64,000 nucleotides of DNA from Bacteroidales bacterium (lineage in GTDB: Bacteria; Bacteroidota; Bacteroidia; Bacteroidales; F082): NCBI GenBank assembly GCA_024709145.1, contig JANJXG010000123.1:1-64000 (forward strand). The letters are read 5' to 3'. Below the pieces are notes generated by a model. It was not told where the DNA came from and searched no databases. It was given only the letters and a program-made list of their open reading frames with translations. Shown here one piece after another: positions 35,298 to 45,753 of this stretch (position 1 is the first letter of the stretch; each line of letters begins with the position of its first letter). Position numbers and translations under genes: made by a program.

Positions 35298-35678
35298 TCA
35301 ACCACCAATGAGTGCCGCATAGGCTGTGGCATCCAGGAGATCGTCGAGCTGAGAGGCGTCGGTGATGTCAACTTTTACAATCCATCCTTGTCCGTAAGGA
35401 TCTTTGTTAATCAACTCAGGTGTATCGGTAAGAGCTTCGTTGAAGTCGGTAATTGTTCCTCCGATTGGCATAAACAGATCGGAAACTGTTTTTACTGCTT
35501 CGATGGTACCAAAAGTTTCGCCTTCAGCAAGGGTTTCATCAAGTGTTTCCACTTCAACAAAAACGATATCGCCCAATTCTTTTTGGGCAAACTCGGTGAT
35601 ACCAACGATACCTTTACCGTCTTCAACGCGAATCCATTCGTGATCTTTGGTGTACTTGAGTTCTGATGGAATATTCAT
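35298..35678 (-). CDS. gcvH: Glycine cleavage system H protein
   Basis: A canonical lipoyl carrier protein of the glycine cleavage system, 126 residues from [15 protein letters not shown] (a start two codons earlier at 35684 is equally open). The lipoylated lysine lies in [13 protein letters not shown], at residue 63, and the C-terminal part [13 protein letters not shown] is standard. It sits between sprA and the VanZ-like gene. It is a useful in-window reference for the two GcvH-like proteins at 54.6-58.9 kb, which lack this lysine. Confidence 0.96.
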   Translation of the reverse strand: MNIPSELKYTKDHEWIRVEDGKGIVGITEFAQKELGDIVFVEVETLDETLAEGETFGTIEAVKTVSDLFMPIGGTITDFNEALTDTPELINKDPYGQGWIVKVDITDASQLDDLLDATAYAALIGG

Positions 35679-35769
35679 AATCAATTTTATTAGGTTCAGG
35701 GTTCAAATTTATACTTTTTTGATGTCAGGGCAGCGTTGGCAGCTAAATTATAAACAATCCAAATAGTCG

Positions 35770-38700
35770 CTACTGAGCCAGGTTAAATCGCATGGTAACA
35801 CCTGCAAAAGTATTGGAGTTTCTGAATTGCGACGACACAAAGGGATCAGACATATCCCGTTTGAAAAACGCCTGCAGGTTGAAGCGGTTGCTGATCATAT
35901 AGTCGGCAGTGAGGTAAAGATTTGTTTTATACTGTCCCGCTGAAATCTGGCTGTTGCGTTCTTCGAGCCTGCGAAGGGTTGTAACATCGGTTCTGAAACC
36001 GAGGTCAAGTTTCAAGACAAGGTCATTGCTCGATCGGGTGCCTCTGCCTCCGGTGATTGACGATATGATGAGAGCCAGGTTTTTAAACCTGTAGCCGGTG
36101 CCAATGATAAATTCCTGGCCAACAACTTCAGTTAACTGGTTGTTGGTGAAACTCATGGTCAGGTTGCGTTGCTTTTTAAATTCCACGCGGGCTGTCATAC
36201 TGTTGTGAAGCCCAACATCAATGCCAAGAAGCGGAGAAAATTGTTCGGTAACGACAATCTGACCCATTTCGATTTTTCCGATATACAGATTGCTGTTGGG
36301 ATAGGTCTTAGTAGGGTTTTTTGGATCATAGTCTTCGTTGGTCCTCCAGGAGTTGATGCTATAAGTTGATCGGTAGGCATGTGTGATGTTCACGCTTTTG
36401 AAGATTTTCTGAACCGCTGGAATAGCAGTAAGCCCGTTGTAGGTAAAGTTCCAGTTGGGTATGGGAATCCTCGGGAATGGATTCAGGCTGATGTTTCCGG
36501 CGCTGCTGCCGCGGTATGCTGAGACGAAGCTATAGAGTACCACTTCCTGTGAGATAGCCCCGTAACCGTAAGGGAAATAATCATTTCCAACCGAGTCATA
36601 CACAAAACGCTCACCCTCGGCCACCCACTGAGGATTGTCGTATGCCAATCTTTCGGCTACTACCCTTCTGTTGGCCAGCATCTTATCGAAAAGTTCAGAC
36701 TCTTCATCTCTGCCGGCCTTGATGAAAGCAGTGTTCCATAAGCCGTAAGAAATACTGAAGCTACCAGCTTCAACGGGTGAGAATGAATTAAAGATACCAT
36801 TGGAATCGGCCCTGAAGTATTCGGTGAAATTGAGTGCCGAAGTGCGGTCGCCGTTGATGTCGATACGCATGCCCGGAACAGGCTCGAGGTTGATTCTATA
36901 CCCAAGGGTCTCGGTACGTTTCTTGGCATACGCCTGATTGATCAGTGAGTCGGTGGATAGCCAGCCGTTGCTGATAGCTGTGGGTCGGATGTCGGTTTCG
37001 CTGCCAAGCACAAAACCAAGACCCGGAGCGTTTTGACCAAAAGTAAGTCCAAAGAGGTCGGGTTCAGGCATAAAACCAGGCAGAAAAATGCCATTATTCT
37101 GGGTATAAGTGATGTTGCCACGTTTAACGCTCATCGCAAGTTTGAGAATCTGATCACCCACAAGTTTGAAATAATTGATGTCTTTTTTCTTTGTGGTGGT
37201 ATCCGAAGCTGCGCCGGCTGTTTCTTTTTCAGGTTCGGGTTTGGCACCTGGTCTTCCGCTGCCAGGTCGTGGCATTGCTCCGGCTCCTCTTCCCTGCGGC
37301 CTTTTTGGTGTATTTAGTTTTTGGAAATAGCCTACCTTATTGTACAGCCTCAGAAAGTCGATACTTCCGTTGAGCTGTTTGGTATTTTGGTTTTCGATGC
37401 TGTTTCCGACACGATCCTGAACCGAAAGCGGTGAAGAAGTCCAGGTATACATACCCTGATAACCAGCTGTTGCACTCAACCAATTGAAAACCGGTATTTT
37501 ATTGATAGGAATGGTATAATTGACCTTCACCATTTGATTGTAACGGGTTTTGCGTCCAAGATCGAGGATGCTGTTCCAAATGGTGTCGCGGTTCATGCTA
37601 AATTCCGAAGTTCCCTTGTCGGGGTTACCGGCAGGCTCATACACATAAGCGTTGGCATTGGCCGAATAATCGAGGGTGATGGATCGCGTGAGATCAAATT
37701 TGAAGTCGTAATTGCGCGACCAGGTCCACTGTTTGGCATAAATCGGATAGGTAACAATGTCGCCTTCGCTTTTGTTGCGGTATTTTTTTTCGTTGTTCTG
37801 CCTGTTCATCTCTGTTCGGAAGGCCAGGTTGCGCGGCACATAAAAGAAGTTGATGTCTTTGATGAGTTGCATGGCAGGTTTTGAAGCCCATTTACTCTTG
37901 GAGAAGGGTTGAACGTTTTTTGGAGTGGTATTGAAGTTAAACCCAAGTCCGCCCCGGTAAAGAAGTCGTTTATCATATTCCACATCGATGTTTCGCTGAT
38001 ACAGCTCACTATAGGAATAAGAAAAGTTCCAGTTTTCGATGTCATAAATCCTGGATTTAACTTTGTCGCCAACCTTTTCTTTGCGCACATTGATAAAATT
38101 GATGTTTTTGCGCATAGTAAAATCATTGGTAAGGCCTCTCACAGAATCTTGTTCGGATTTGTTGTCAAACGACTGGATGAAGTCGCTTTGTTTTACATCG
38201 GGATCAAGCGGATTGTACTCAGGTCTGATATGGGTTTCACCATAGTCGAAATGAAGTGGGAGTTTGATTCCGGCCTTTTCAGGCAGGAGTTTTCCCAGAT
38301 CGATGTCAGTGGCCACATCGAAGGAAGTTGCTGTTTCGAGGGGTGTTTCGTTCACTTTCATTTCGAGACCCCCAAACCCTGAAGTGGTGTGTGCTCCCGA
38401 AACGACTACCCTGCCAAGGTTTGCGAGAATGGTTTCCACACGCGCTGTGGCAGCCCAGCCACCTTCGTTTTTGAAATCGGTTACCCGCAATTCATTAATC
38501 CAGATAATGGCACTTTTGGCCTGACCGTCGTCTTCGCTGGCAAGGTTTTGTCTTTTTGGATTTCTGATTCCTATCATAATACCCTTCACATCGCTGATGT
38601 TTGGGCTACCAATCACTTTGATTTTATGATCGCCGTTCATCTCAACATAAGGGTAATTCAGCCTGATGTCAGAATTGGGGTTGCGCATGGCATTGTTGCG

Positions 38701-41700
38701 GTTTTCCTTCACCTTGACCAGTGCTTCGAGGTCGATGTCGAAGTTATTGGCATCGGGCCAGATGGCTTCGGCATTGGTATAGGCTGTATACCAGGGAGTG
38801 AAAGTCAGAGGTATCTCATACTCATAGTAGTTTTCGGTGAAGTCGGCACCGATTCTGATGAAAGCAGTGAGGTCGCCATATTCGAGCTCCTGTTCCTCAT
38901 AGAGTTTTTCGGCATGCACATACATCTTGAGTTTTTTGTAATGTCTGAAATCGAACTCAGTGGTTTTATAACCACCTTTGGCATCACCGTCGAGCAGGTT
39001 GACAACTGTAAACTGCATGGCCTGCTCATTGAGTCTGACAAGGCTTGTAGTACCGTAATTTGTCTCACGTTCAATTCCCGGAGGAATAACATACGGAATG
39101 GGGTCGCGGCGGCCATTTTCCTCGATGTTCACTGCCGAAATATCGAATTTGGTTTGATTTTGATCGTCGTTAACAACATATTCGCCCGGCGCAAGCAGGT
39201 TTTGGCGGTATTTACGCCATTCGCCCCTTACCAGTTCAAGGGTAGCAAAGCGTGCCACTACCGGTTTTTCGAAGCCTTTCATGAACATACGGATGAATCG
39301 TATCGAGCGAAAGTCCTGAATGTTACCAACTACTTTTTCAGGCTGGCTGATAGGGATTCTGAACTGATACCATTTCACTTCGCCCACGCCGCCGTTGGCA
39401 AGAGGAATGGCCGTTGCTTCGTGGATATCGGCGATATAACTTTCACCGATCTTCATGTTGTCAGGGTCGAGTTTTATTCTGTACTGGAAATACCTTTCCG
39501 CTTCACTAAGGGTGTTGTCGCGGTTGATGTCTTCCACATTGGGGGTTGAGCTGCCACTTGTGGGGTAATTTTCGGTATTTTGATCATCGGTGGGAGAATT
39601 ACCATCGGGGCCGTTGAAGTTTTTGTAACGCTCGAGTATGCTGCTGTAGCGTGAATCGCTGTCGAGATTTGAACCTCTGAAATATTGGAAATTATCACCG
39701 GATGGGTCGGCCTCTGCCAGTTGATAGGCAATAGAATTTTCACCATACTCCTGTCTGACGAAATCGAGGAATGCGGCATGAAAACTTCTTTCATCCTCGT
39801 CGCGCAAACCGTCATAGCCAATGTCCTGAAATGCGCGGGCTCCGGCTGTATTGCTGAACGACTCAACGAGCGCCTGCAAGGTAGGTACGCGTCCCCACAG
39901 GGTTGTATCGACATTTTGTACAAGTTCGGAAGTTGGGAGTCCGTTTTCATAAAAACGTCTGCCATCGCGCAAAATATCCTCAGAAATATCACCCAGGTTG
40001 ATGAACAACTCACCCCGGTTATCGCTTTCTTCGGAGAAGGGATCCATCATCCAAAACTCGATGTATTCGATGTTGGTGGCTTCAAAATCAGTTGATTCGA
40101 TGCGTCTCATGATTCCGCCCCAACGGGAGGACGGATCCTGAAGGGTGCCATCGGCAGCCATACCTGCAGAGAATGTACCGGGACTGACGTCATAATTATA
40201 AGGCCCGCGTTCCTGAGGATAAAATGCCATATTCAGCACTGCTATATTCGTTGGTGTACCTGACGGAACCTCCTTATTGGGGAAAACCTCGGTTTCAAGC
40301 ACCTGCCTGACACTGTTTTTACTCAGCTCATCTTTGTCCACATTGGAAGGCCTCAGGGTGCCGAATCGGTCGTAGAAAAGCGGGTCGATGATATACCAGG
40401 CAAATTTGGCTCGGTTCTTACCATATGCCAAACCCGTTTCGGGAGCCGACTCCGGGAAGAGGTCAGTTTGTCCCTGAGGCGTACTGGCCAGGTACCAGGT
40501 ACTGACTTGACGCAGGTCGATTTTTGATTTGGCGCCTTCAAAGTCATCGATGTAAGAAGTTCCTGATTTACCAACAGCTCTTGAATGGCCGGGAAGGAAA
40601 TGTGCAAACTCGCCATCCACGTTGATGCGGGAAACCTGGTTGCTGCTGAAGAAGGGCAGTTTATCAACCATCTTCGTCAGCCAAACCGACTCGCGTCTGT
40701 AGCTCATATCAAAGCCATAAATGGTGTTTGAAATGGGGTCGTCGCCATAGTTGACCTTTTGGGTAAGCGGCCTCTCGTGGAGGTTGAGTAAGGTTGCCCC
40801 AACCTTAAAATCGCGGTTAAATTCATGATCCACACGCAAACCCATCATGCGCTTCTGCTGAAGGCTGAACAAGGAATTGCTCTCGAGTGAAATGTTGATG
40901 GGCGTGCCCGAGCTGAGCACCCCTTCATTGATCACACGAACCCTGCCCAAGGTATAATCGACGGTGTAGTCAACATTTTCGACAAGCGGCACGCCGCCGG
41001 CAGTGACAGTGACCGAACCCTGAGGAACATTCAAGGCGTTGAGACTGATTTCGCTACCCGACTGCGATTTGTAGAATCCTTCCAGGATATATTTGTTTTT
41101 CTCAGGATATTGTTCAGCCCCTGATTTGGTCAATGTGTAAAGCGAATCGTAAGCATAGAGATTGGCTAACTCAGCATTGTTTGGAAAGACTTTTTCTCTG
41201 ATGTGCCTTCCAAAGGGCTCAAGCACTGTGAAATAGATCCTGCCATTGGCAGAGTTAATCGTTCCGCCGGCTCGGGCAGCATCATCGAGGAAATCGAAAA
41301 CCCCATCGCCTTTGCTCACCGGATTACCCTGCTGATCGAGGTTGTCCACATTGAGCAGGTGGATGAGCGGAACACCTTTCACACTTTCATCGCCTTCGGT
41401 GAAGTAACCTGTAGGCACTCCGTTCTGATTGCCCGAATAAAGCACGTTGAAAGTAAAATCTTCTTTATTAACCTGAAATGCTTTGATGGAATAAACGTTT
41501 TTCATCATCAGATCCCACATCGGCATGCGGGTATTGAGCGATGTTCCTTTGAGCAGCTTTACGATTAGGCTTTTGGGTGCATTGATCCCTCTGTCGGAAA
41601 ATTCACCTACCTGGAAAGTGCTGTCGTAACCAATAACCGTATATTGATAGGCAACGGCCAGCGTCTGGTCGGCATTGAGGTTTGTGTTGAGACTGATAAA

Positions 41701-43089
41701 TCCGAGCTTACTGTTAAAGGTATACTCGGTGCTACTGAGTTTGCGGGCATTTTCGATCTTATCAAAATCCTGACCGGCGACAAAGTAACCGCTTCTGCCC
41801 ACAGAAAAAGGGTCGGCAGTGAGGTAGGCACTTACCCGGTTCACATCACGTACGCTGGCTGTATCGAGCCGGCTGATCAGGTTATTGGAATTGCCCGATG
41901 GCAAAGGCGGACCAGCATTGGGCATCACCTCGCTGTTGTTGAGCCATTCGCGCCGGCCCTCTCCAAGGTCAGTAAAGGCAACAATGTTGCGGTTGTCCTG
42001 CAAAGCAGGTCCAATATTGGTAACCCACACCTCAACGCGTGTAATGTTAATATCAGAAGTAATGATTGGCAGTGATGAAAGGCCTCTTTCATAGTTTTCG
42101 CGGAAATAATGCGAAAGGAAAAAGTGCCGGTTTTCTTCGTAATCAAGACTGCTTAATTTAAATTTGTTTGTTTGTGCTCCCCCTTGAACAGTGATGTTTT
42201 TCGACTCACTTTCCTGTTGGGAGAAAACAGCTGTTACTGAGGTGCGTCCGAACTGAAGTTTGGTTTTAATGCCAAAAAGCGCCTGACTTCCGCGAATAAG
42301 CGTGGTATTAAGCGGCATATTCACATTACCTGCTTCGATGAGTTTTACAATCTCGTCTTCTTTACCTTCATATTTCAAAGCGAGTTTGTTTTCAAACTGG
42401 AAGGTAGCTTCGGTATTGTAATTGGTTTTGAATTCAATTTTATCGCCAATTTTGGCAATAACGTTCATCTGTATCTGCTGATCAAAATCGAAATTGGTCG
42501 TACGCCGCTGACGCACATCAAGCTGGGGATCTTCACGCAACATACTTCTCACCCCAAAAGTAACTTCAGCTGACCCTTGCGGACGGATATCGATGGTGTT
42601 GCTTCCAAAAATCTGGTCGAACACTTTGCCGCCCACATAGATGGCCGGTATGATGGATGAACCCGAGGTTGTTTTACTGCTTTGAGCACGCTCACTCCAA
42701 TACTGACTGATGCCTTTGCGGTTGTGAAACTCCATGTATTCCTTTTCGGTCATGGGAACGGGATCACGGTAAGTAAAATTTCCGATTTTGCTGACGAAAA
42801 TATATTGCTTGGAAACGGGATCGTAAACCACTTCCCGTTTGATATTTGGAGGGTCGTTGAGGTAGAGGGGTGAATGATCCCGGAGCTTTTCGGCCGGCTG
42901 ACCACCATCTGCCGGAACGGGGTACACGGGTTTGGGAATAGTATCAGGTTCCTGTGGCAGAAAAGGTGCCAGAAAAGGCATGCTTTCCACACGATCGGCA
43001 GGCATGGCCAAAAGGGAAGAGATAGCAATCAGCAACCCAATGACAATCAGGCCGGCTAAGCGTAAACTTAATGGTTTCAATTTCCTCAA
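35770..43089 (-). CDS. sprA: T9SS outer-membrane translocon SprA/Sov
   Basis: A 2,439-residue giant beta-barrel, the translocation channel of the type IX secretion system. The signal peptide is at the N-terminus (AGLIVIGLLIAISSLLAMPADR). Family features include SIIPAIYVGGKVFDQIFGSNTIDIRPQGSAEVTFGVRSMLREDP near residue 145, long stretches of amphipathic strands, and a C-terminal strand ending AGVTMRFNLAQ. The length is in the usual 2,300-2,500 range and I see no frameshift. It would carry the two T9SS cargo proteins of this window to the surface. It follows ruvA by 45 nt and precedes gcvH by 91 nt. Other T9SS core genes (porK-N, porV, sprE) are not in the window. Confidence 0.97.
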   Translation of the reverse strand: MRKLKPLSLRLAGLIVIGLLIAISSLLAMPADRVESMPFLAPFLPQEPDTIPKPVYPVPADGGQPAEKLRDHSPLYLNDPPNIKREVVYDPVSKQYIFVSKIGNFTYRDPVPMTEKEYMEFHNRKGISQYWSERAQSSKTTSGSSIIPAIYVGGKVFDQIFGSNTIDIRPQGSAEVTFGVRSMLREDPQLDVRQRRTTNFDFDQQIQMNVIAKIGDKIEFKTNYNTEATFQFENKLALKYEGKEDEIVKLIEAGNVNMPLNTTLIRGSQALFGIKTKLQFGRTSVTAVFSQQESESKNITVQGGAQTNKFKLSSLDYEENRHFFLSHYFRENYERGLSSLPIITSDINITRVEVWVTNIGPALQDNRNIVAFTDLGEGRREWLNNSEVMPNAGPPLPSGNSNNLISRLDTASVRDVNRVSAYLTADPFSVGRSGYFVAGQDFDKIENARKLSSTEYTFNSKLGFISLNTNLNADQTLAVAYQYTVIGYDSTFQVGEFSDRGINAPKSLIVKLLKGTSLNTRMPMWDLMMKNVYSIKAFQVNKEDFTFNVLYSGNQNGVPTGYFTEGDESVKGVPLIHLLNVDNLDQQGNPVSKGDGVFDFLDDAARAGGTINSANGRIYFTVLEPFGRHIREKVFPNNAELANLYAYDSLYTLTKSGAEQYPEKNKYILEGFYKSQSGSEISLNALNVPQGSVTVTAGGVPLVENVDYTVDYTLGRVRVINEGVLSSGTPINISLESNSLFSLQQKRMMGLRVDHEFNRDFKVGATLLNLHERPLTQKVNYGDDPISNTIYGFDMSYRRESVWLTKMVDKLPFFSSNQVSRINVDGEFAHFLPGHSRAVGKSGTSYIDDFEGAKSKIDLRQVSTWYLASTPQGQTDLFPESAPETGLAYGKNRAKFAWYIIDPLFYDRFGTLRPSNVDKDELSKNSVRQVLETEVFPNKEVPSGTPTNIAVLNMAFYPQERGPYNYDVSPGTFSAGMAADGTLQDPSSRWGGIMRRIESTDFEATNIEYIEFWMMDPFSEESDNRGELFINLGDISEDILRDGRRFYENGLPTSELVQNVDTTLWGRVPTLQALVESFSNTAGARAFQDIGYDGLRDEDERSFHAAFLDFVRQEYGENSIAYQLAEADPSGDNFQYFRGSNLDSDSRYSSILERYKNFNGPDGNSPTDDQNTENYPTSGSSTPNVEDINRDNTLSEAERYFQYRIKLDPDNMKIGESYIADIHEATAIPLANGGVGEVKWYQFRIPISQPEKVVGNIQDFRSIRFIRMFMKGFEKPVVARFATLELVRGEWRKYRQNLLAPGEYVVNDDQNQTKFDISAVNIEENGRRDPIPYVIPPGIERETNYGTTSLVRLNEQAMQFTVVNLLDGDAKGGYKTTEFDFRHYKKLKMYVHAEKLYEEQELEYGDLTAFIRIGADFTENYYEYEIPLTFTPWYTAYTNAEAIWPDANNFDIDLEALVKVKENRNNAMRNPNSDIRLNYPYVEMNGDHKIKVIGSPNISDVKGIMIGIRNPKRQNLASEDDGQAKSAIIWINELRVTDFKNEGGWAATARVETILANLGRVVVSGAHTTSGFGGLEMKVNETPLETATSFDVATDIDLGKLLPEKAGIKLPLHFDYGETHIRPEYNPLDPDVKQSDFIQSFDNKSEQDSVRGLTNDFTMRKNINFINVRKEKVGDKVKSRIYDIENWNFSYSYSELYQRNIDVEYDKRLLYRGGLGFNFNTTPKNVQPFSKSKWASKPAMQLIKDINFFYVPRNLAFRTEMNRQNNEKKYRNKSEGDIVTYPIYAKQWTWSRNYDFKFDLTRSITLDYSANANAYVYEPAGNPDKGTSEFSMNRDTIWNSILDLGRKTRYNQMVKVNYTIPINKIPVFNWLSATAGYQGMYTWTSSPLSVQDRVGNSIENQNTKQLNGSIDFLRLYNKVGYFQKLNTPKRPQGRGAGAMPRPGSGRPGAKPEPEKETAGAASDTTTKKKDINYFKLVGDQILKLAMSVKRGNITYTQNNGIFLPGFMPEPDLFGLTFGQNAPGLGFVLGSETDIRPTAISNGWLSTDSLINQAYAKKRTETLGYRINLEPVPGMRIDINGDRTSALNFTEYFRADSNGIFNSFSPVEAGSFSISYGLWNTAFIKAGRDEESELFDKMLANRRVVAERLAYDNPQWVAEGERFVYDSVGNDYFPYGYGAISQEVVLYSFVSAYRGSSAGNISLNPFPRIPIPNWNFTYNGLTAIPAVQKIFKSVNITHAYRSTYSINSWRTNEDYDPKNPTKTYPNSNLYIGKIEMGQIVVTEQFSPLLGIDVGLHNSMTARVEFKKQRNLTMSFTNNQLTEVVGQEFIIGTGYRFKNLALIISSITGGRGTRSSNDLVLKLDLGFRTDVTTLRRLEERNSQISAGQYKTNLYLTADYMISNRFNLQAFFKRDMSDPFVSSQFRNSNTFAGVTMRFNLAQ

Positions 43090-43134
43090 AGGATCACTTC
43101 TTTTTGTTCTTACCTAAGCAAATTTGTTTTTGGA

Positions 43135-43719
43135 TCACAGCACCCTGAGTGCTTCCCTGATCAACTTATCAACCGCAAGAGAAGGATTATCAGCCACAAT
43201 TTTGGCGAGTACCTTGTCGGCAGCAGCTTTGTTGAATCCAAGAACGAGCAGTGCTGATAACGCTTCCTCTTTGTTCGTATTGTATGAACTACCTGTTTTT
43301 TGACCGATTACCGGCAGTTTGCCGACCTTATCCCGCAAATCAACAACGATACGCTGAGCTGTTTTGGCACCAATACCCTTCACCCGTTGCAAAGCAGCCG
43401 CATTGCCCGAAGCAATGGCTTCGATGGCTTCATGGGTACTCAACGATGAAAGAATGACCCTGGCTGTGTTGGCACCAACGCCTGAAACAGAGATCAAATG
43501 CAAAAAAAGACTCCGCTCTTCATCATCAAAAAAACCATACAACTGCTGAGCATCCTCTCTGACTGAGAAATAGGTATACAGTTTGGCCGACTCAAGCGGC
43601 TGAATCGCAGTAAAGGTATTGAGCGAAATGTGAAGATGATATCCAATACCCTGAACATCAACTACCACGTAGGCAGGGGTCTTTTCAACAAGTTTTCCTG
43701 AAATGTAAGCGTACATCAT
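43135..43719 (-). CDS. ruvA: Holliday junction branch-migration protein RuvA
   Basis: RuvA binds four-way junctions and loads the RuvB motor. The start chosen gives 194 residues (MMYAYISGKLVEKTPAYVVVDVQGIGYHLHIS), the family's normal length; an open frame reaches 43899 but its first 60 residues have no homology pattern. The helix-hairpin-helix pair is in LISVSGVGANTARVILSSL and LQRVKGIGAKTAQRIVVDL. The C-terminal RuvB-binding domain (KEEALSALLVLGFNKAAADKVLAKI) is complete. It lies directly before sprA. Confidence 0.94.
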   Translation of the reverse strand: MMYAYISGKLVEKTPAYVVVDVQGIGYHLHISLNTFTAIQPLESAKLYTYFSVREDAQQLYGFFDDEERSLFLHLISVSGVGANTARVILSSLSTHEAIEAIASGNAAALQRVKGIGAKTAQRIVVDLRDKVGKLPVIGQKTGSSYNTNKEEALSALLVLGFNKAAADKVLAKIVADNPSLAVDKLIREALRVL

Positions 43720-44040
43720 GATCCCATTTTGGAGCTGTGACAGATAAAGTGCAAAAATAACAAAAGCGGTGAAACAATGCCCGTGTTCATTGACAGACCT
43801 TTCAAAGTCAATCGATTTCTGTGAATCCGACATTTCGTTCTCACCTGCAAAAATCCAGTTCGGATGAAAGTTCTGAATTCCCTGAAAACCTTCAGTCATT
43901 TTGCGAATAAAGACGCAGAAAATTTTAACATTTAAACCAATCGAAAAAAGAATTGTCCTTTTATAAATCTCAAAACTGTTTGATACTTTTGTGGTTTACA
44001 CTCACTTGAGTAAAGATATAACCTATTCAATATCAATATT
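43720..44040. other. Divergent intergenic region of ruvA
   Basis: 321 nt between the corrected ruvA start and the divergent small membrane-protein gene. On the plus strand TACTTTTG at 43984-43991 matches TAnnTTTG, 49 nt before the membrane-protein ATG. No gene or RNA is recognised. The open frame continuing from ruvA into this region looks non-coding. Confidence 0.45.
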
Positions 44041-44445
44041 ATGAAGAAATATTATGTAACACTGGCAGTGATTCAGCTTTTTATTGCACTCGGAGCCATT
44101 CCTGCCGGTCTTGGCTACCTGAACGATACCAGTGGTCAGGGAATGGGCAACTCGGTGGCAATGCTCAGCCGTTCGCCTTTGACAAGTTTTTTGATTCCCG
44201 GCATCATTTTATTATTTGTTCATGGTTTTGGCAATATTGCAGGGGCCTACCTTTCGCTCAGGCGTCACAAATCTGCAGGTGTGGCAGGCATGATTCTGGG
44301 GTTCATTCAAATGGGCTGGATCGTGATTCAGGTGGCCTGGATTGGTTACCTGAGTTTTATGCAGCCAATGTTTTTTATTATCGGACTTGCCGAGGCCGGA
44401 ATTGGCTATTTCTTGCTTTGGCAACATCAAAAATCGGTTGTCTGA
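44041..44445 (+). CDS. Small four-helix membrane protein, unknown function
   Basis: A 134-residue protein with four strongly hydrophobic helices (YVTLAVIQLFIALGAIPAGLGYL; LTSFLIPGIILLFVHGFGNIAGAYLSL; GVAGMILGFIQMGWIVIQVAWIGYL; MFFIIGLAEAGIGYFLLW). It resembles small conserved DUF-type inner-membrane proteins of Bacteroidota. I do not recognise a named family. A good start with a candidate promoter upstream and a terminator downstream supports a real monocistronic gene. Confidence 0.75.
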   Translation: MKKYYVTLAVIQLFIALGAIPAGLGYLNDTSGQGMGNSVAMLSRSPLTSFLIPGIILLFVHGFGNIAGAYLSLRRHKSAGVAGMILGFIQMGWIVIQVAWIGYLSFMQPMFFIIGLAEAGIGYFLLWQHQKSVV

Positions 44446-44511
44446 GCTGAAATCAAACCAAAAGTTTTCCGTTGATCTGAATAAATCAGAAAACCAAAGG
44501 AATGTATCAGG

Positions 44512-44542
44512 AAAAAAAAACAGGTTCTGATGAAACCTGTTT
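44512..44542. terminator. Terminator between membrane protein and kbl
   Basis: AAACAGGTT (44518-44526) pairs with AACCTGTTT (44534-44542), loop of 7. The A run 44512-44520 gives a U tract on the minus strand, so it mainly ends kbl. It also separates the convergent membrane-protein gene. Confidence 0.75.
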
Positions 44543-44565
44543 CATAACAATTTGGTAAAGGATGA

Positions 44566-45753
44566 TCAGATTACACCCAATTCTTTGCCCACTTTTGTAA
44601 AGGCTGCAATCGCCTTGTCGAGATGGGCTGTTTCATGTGCGGCTGAAATCTGCACCCTGATTCGTGCCAGACCTTTGGGAACAACAGGAAAATAAAATCC
44701 TATTACATAAATGCCTTCCTCCAGCAATTTGGAAGCAACTTGCTGCGAAAGTCTGGCATCGTATAACATTACAGCACAAATAGCTGACCTGGTGGGCTTT
44801 ATATCGAATCCGGCAGCTGTCATACCTTCCAGAAAATATGCAGTGTTTCGGTGCAGTTTATCTTGAAGTTCCGTTGTTTCGCTCATCATGTCAAACATTC
44901 TGATACCTGCGTTGACCACTGCGGGAGGTAGCGAATTTGAAAACAGGTAAGGACGCGAACGCTGACGCAACAATTCGATTATTTCTTTGCGGCCTGTGGT
45001 AAAGCCGCCGATGGCACCGCCAAAAGCCTTACCGAGTGTGCCCGTAATTACATCCACTTCGCCGCGGATATTGTAAAGCTCGGTCACGCCGCGGCCTGTT
45101 TCACCAACAACGCCAGCCGAGTGGCATTCATCGACCATGACAAGGGCATCATACTTTTTGGCCAGCGCATTGATCTGATCCATCGGTGCAACATTGCCAT
45201 CCATCGAAAAAACACCATCCGTAACAATGATTCGAAATCTTTGCTGCTGAGCTTCAATCAATTGCTTTTCGAGATCTTCCATGTCAGCATTGGCATAACG
45301 GTAGCGTTTGGCCTTGCTCAACCTCACCCCATCAATAATGGAAGCATGGTTGAGTGCATCGGAAATAATCGCATCCTCTTCGCCGAAAAGGGGTTCAAAA
45401 ATACCACCATTGGCATCAAAGGCTGCTGCATAAAGAATCGTATCCTCTGTGCCAAAAAAATCAGCGATCTTTTTTTCCAACGTCTTGTGAAGGTCTTGCG
45501 TGCCGCAGATAAACCTGACCGAACTCATGCCAAAGCCATGGCTGTCGAGGGCCTCTTTGGCCGCCGCGATCAGCGAGGGGTGATCGGAGAGACCAAGGTA
45601 ATTGTTGGCACAAAAATTCAGAACCTTTTGGCCGCTTTCGAGGGTAATCTCAGCGTTTTGCGGACTCACAATGATGCGTTCATTTTTGTAAAGGCCTGCT
45701 TCGCGAATCGAAGCAAGCTCTTGCTGAAGAAACTGTTGAATCTTGCCGTACAT
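44566..45753 (-). CDS. kbl: 2-amino-3-ketobutyrate CoA ligase (glycine C-acetyltransferase)
   Basis: A PLP-dependent alpha-oxoamine synthase that splits 2-amino-3-ketobutyrate with CoA into glycine and acetyl-CoA, the second step of threonine breakdown. Start chosen at MYGKIQQFLQQEL (395 residues, normal for Kbl); an open frame to 45828 adds 25 unsupported residues. The PLP lysine is in VDVITGTLGKAFGG. Other marks are NFCANNYLGLSDHP, MSSVRFICGTQDLHKTLE and VMVDECHSAGVVGETGRG. Threonine dehydrogenase (tdh) is not in the window. It is divergent from mnmA. Confidence 0.93.
   Translation of the reverse strand: MYGKIQQFLQQELASIREAGLYKNERIIVSPQNAEITLESGQKVLNFCANNYLGLSDHPSLIAAAKEALDSHGFGMSSVRFICGTQDLHKTLEKKIADFFGTEDTILYAAAFDANGGIFEPLFGEEDAIISDALNHASIIDGVRLSKAKRYRYANADMEDLEKQLIEAQQQRFRIIVTDGVFSMDGNVAPMDQINALAKKYDALVMVDECHSAGVVGETGRGVTELYNIRGEVDVITGTLGKAFGGAIGGFTTGRKEIIELLRQRSRPYLFSNSLPPAVVNAGIRMFDMMSETTELQDKLHRNTAYFLEGMTAAGFDIKPTRSAICAVMLYDARLSQQVASKLLEEGIYVIGFYFPVVPKGLARIRVQISAAHETAHLDKAIAAFTKVGKELGVI

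Noticed and set aside
38389-39549. A 386-codon open frame antisense to sprA
   Set aside because: sprA is a full-length, well-conserved gene on the other strand. The antisense frame has no recognisable domain and mirrors its codon pattern.
43720-43899. N-terminal extension of ruvA by 60 residues
   Set aside because: RuvA begins with MYAYISGKL-like sequence in known members. The upstream residues have no family pattern, and the shorter form has the usual length.
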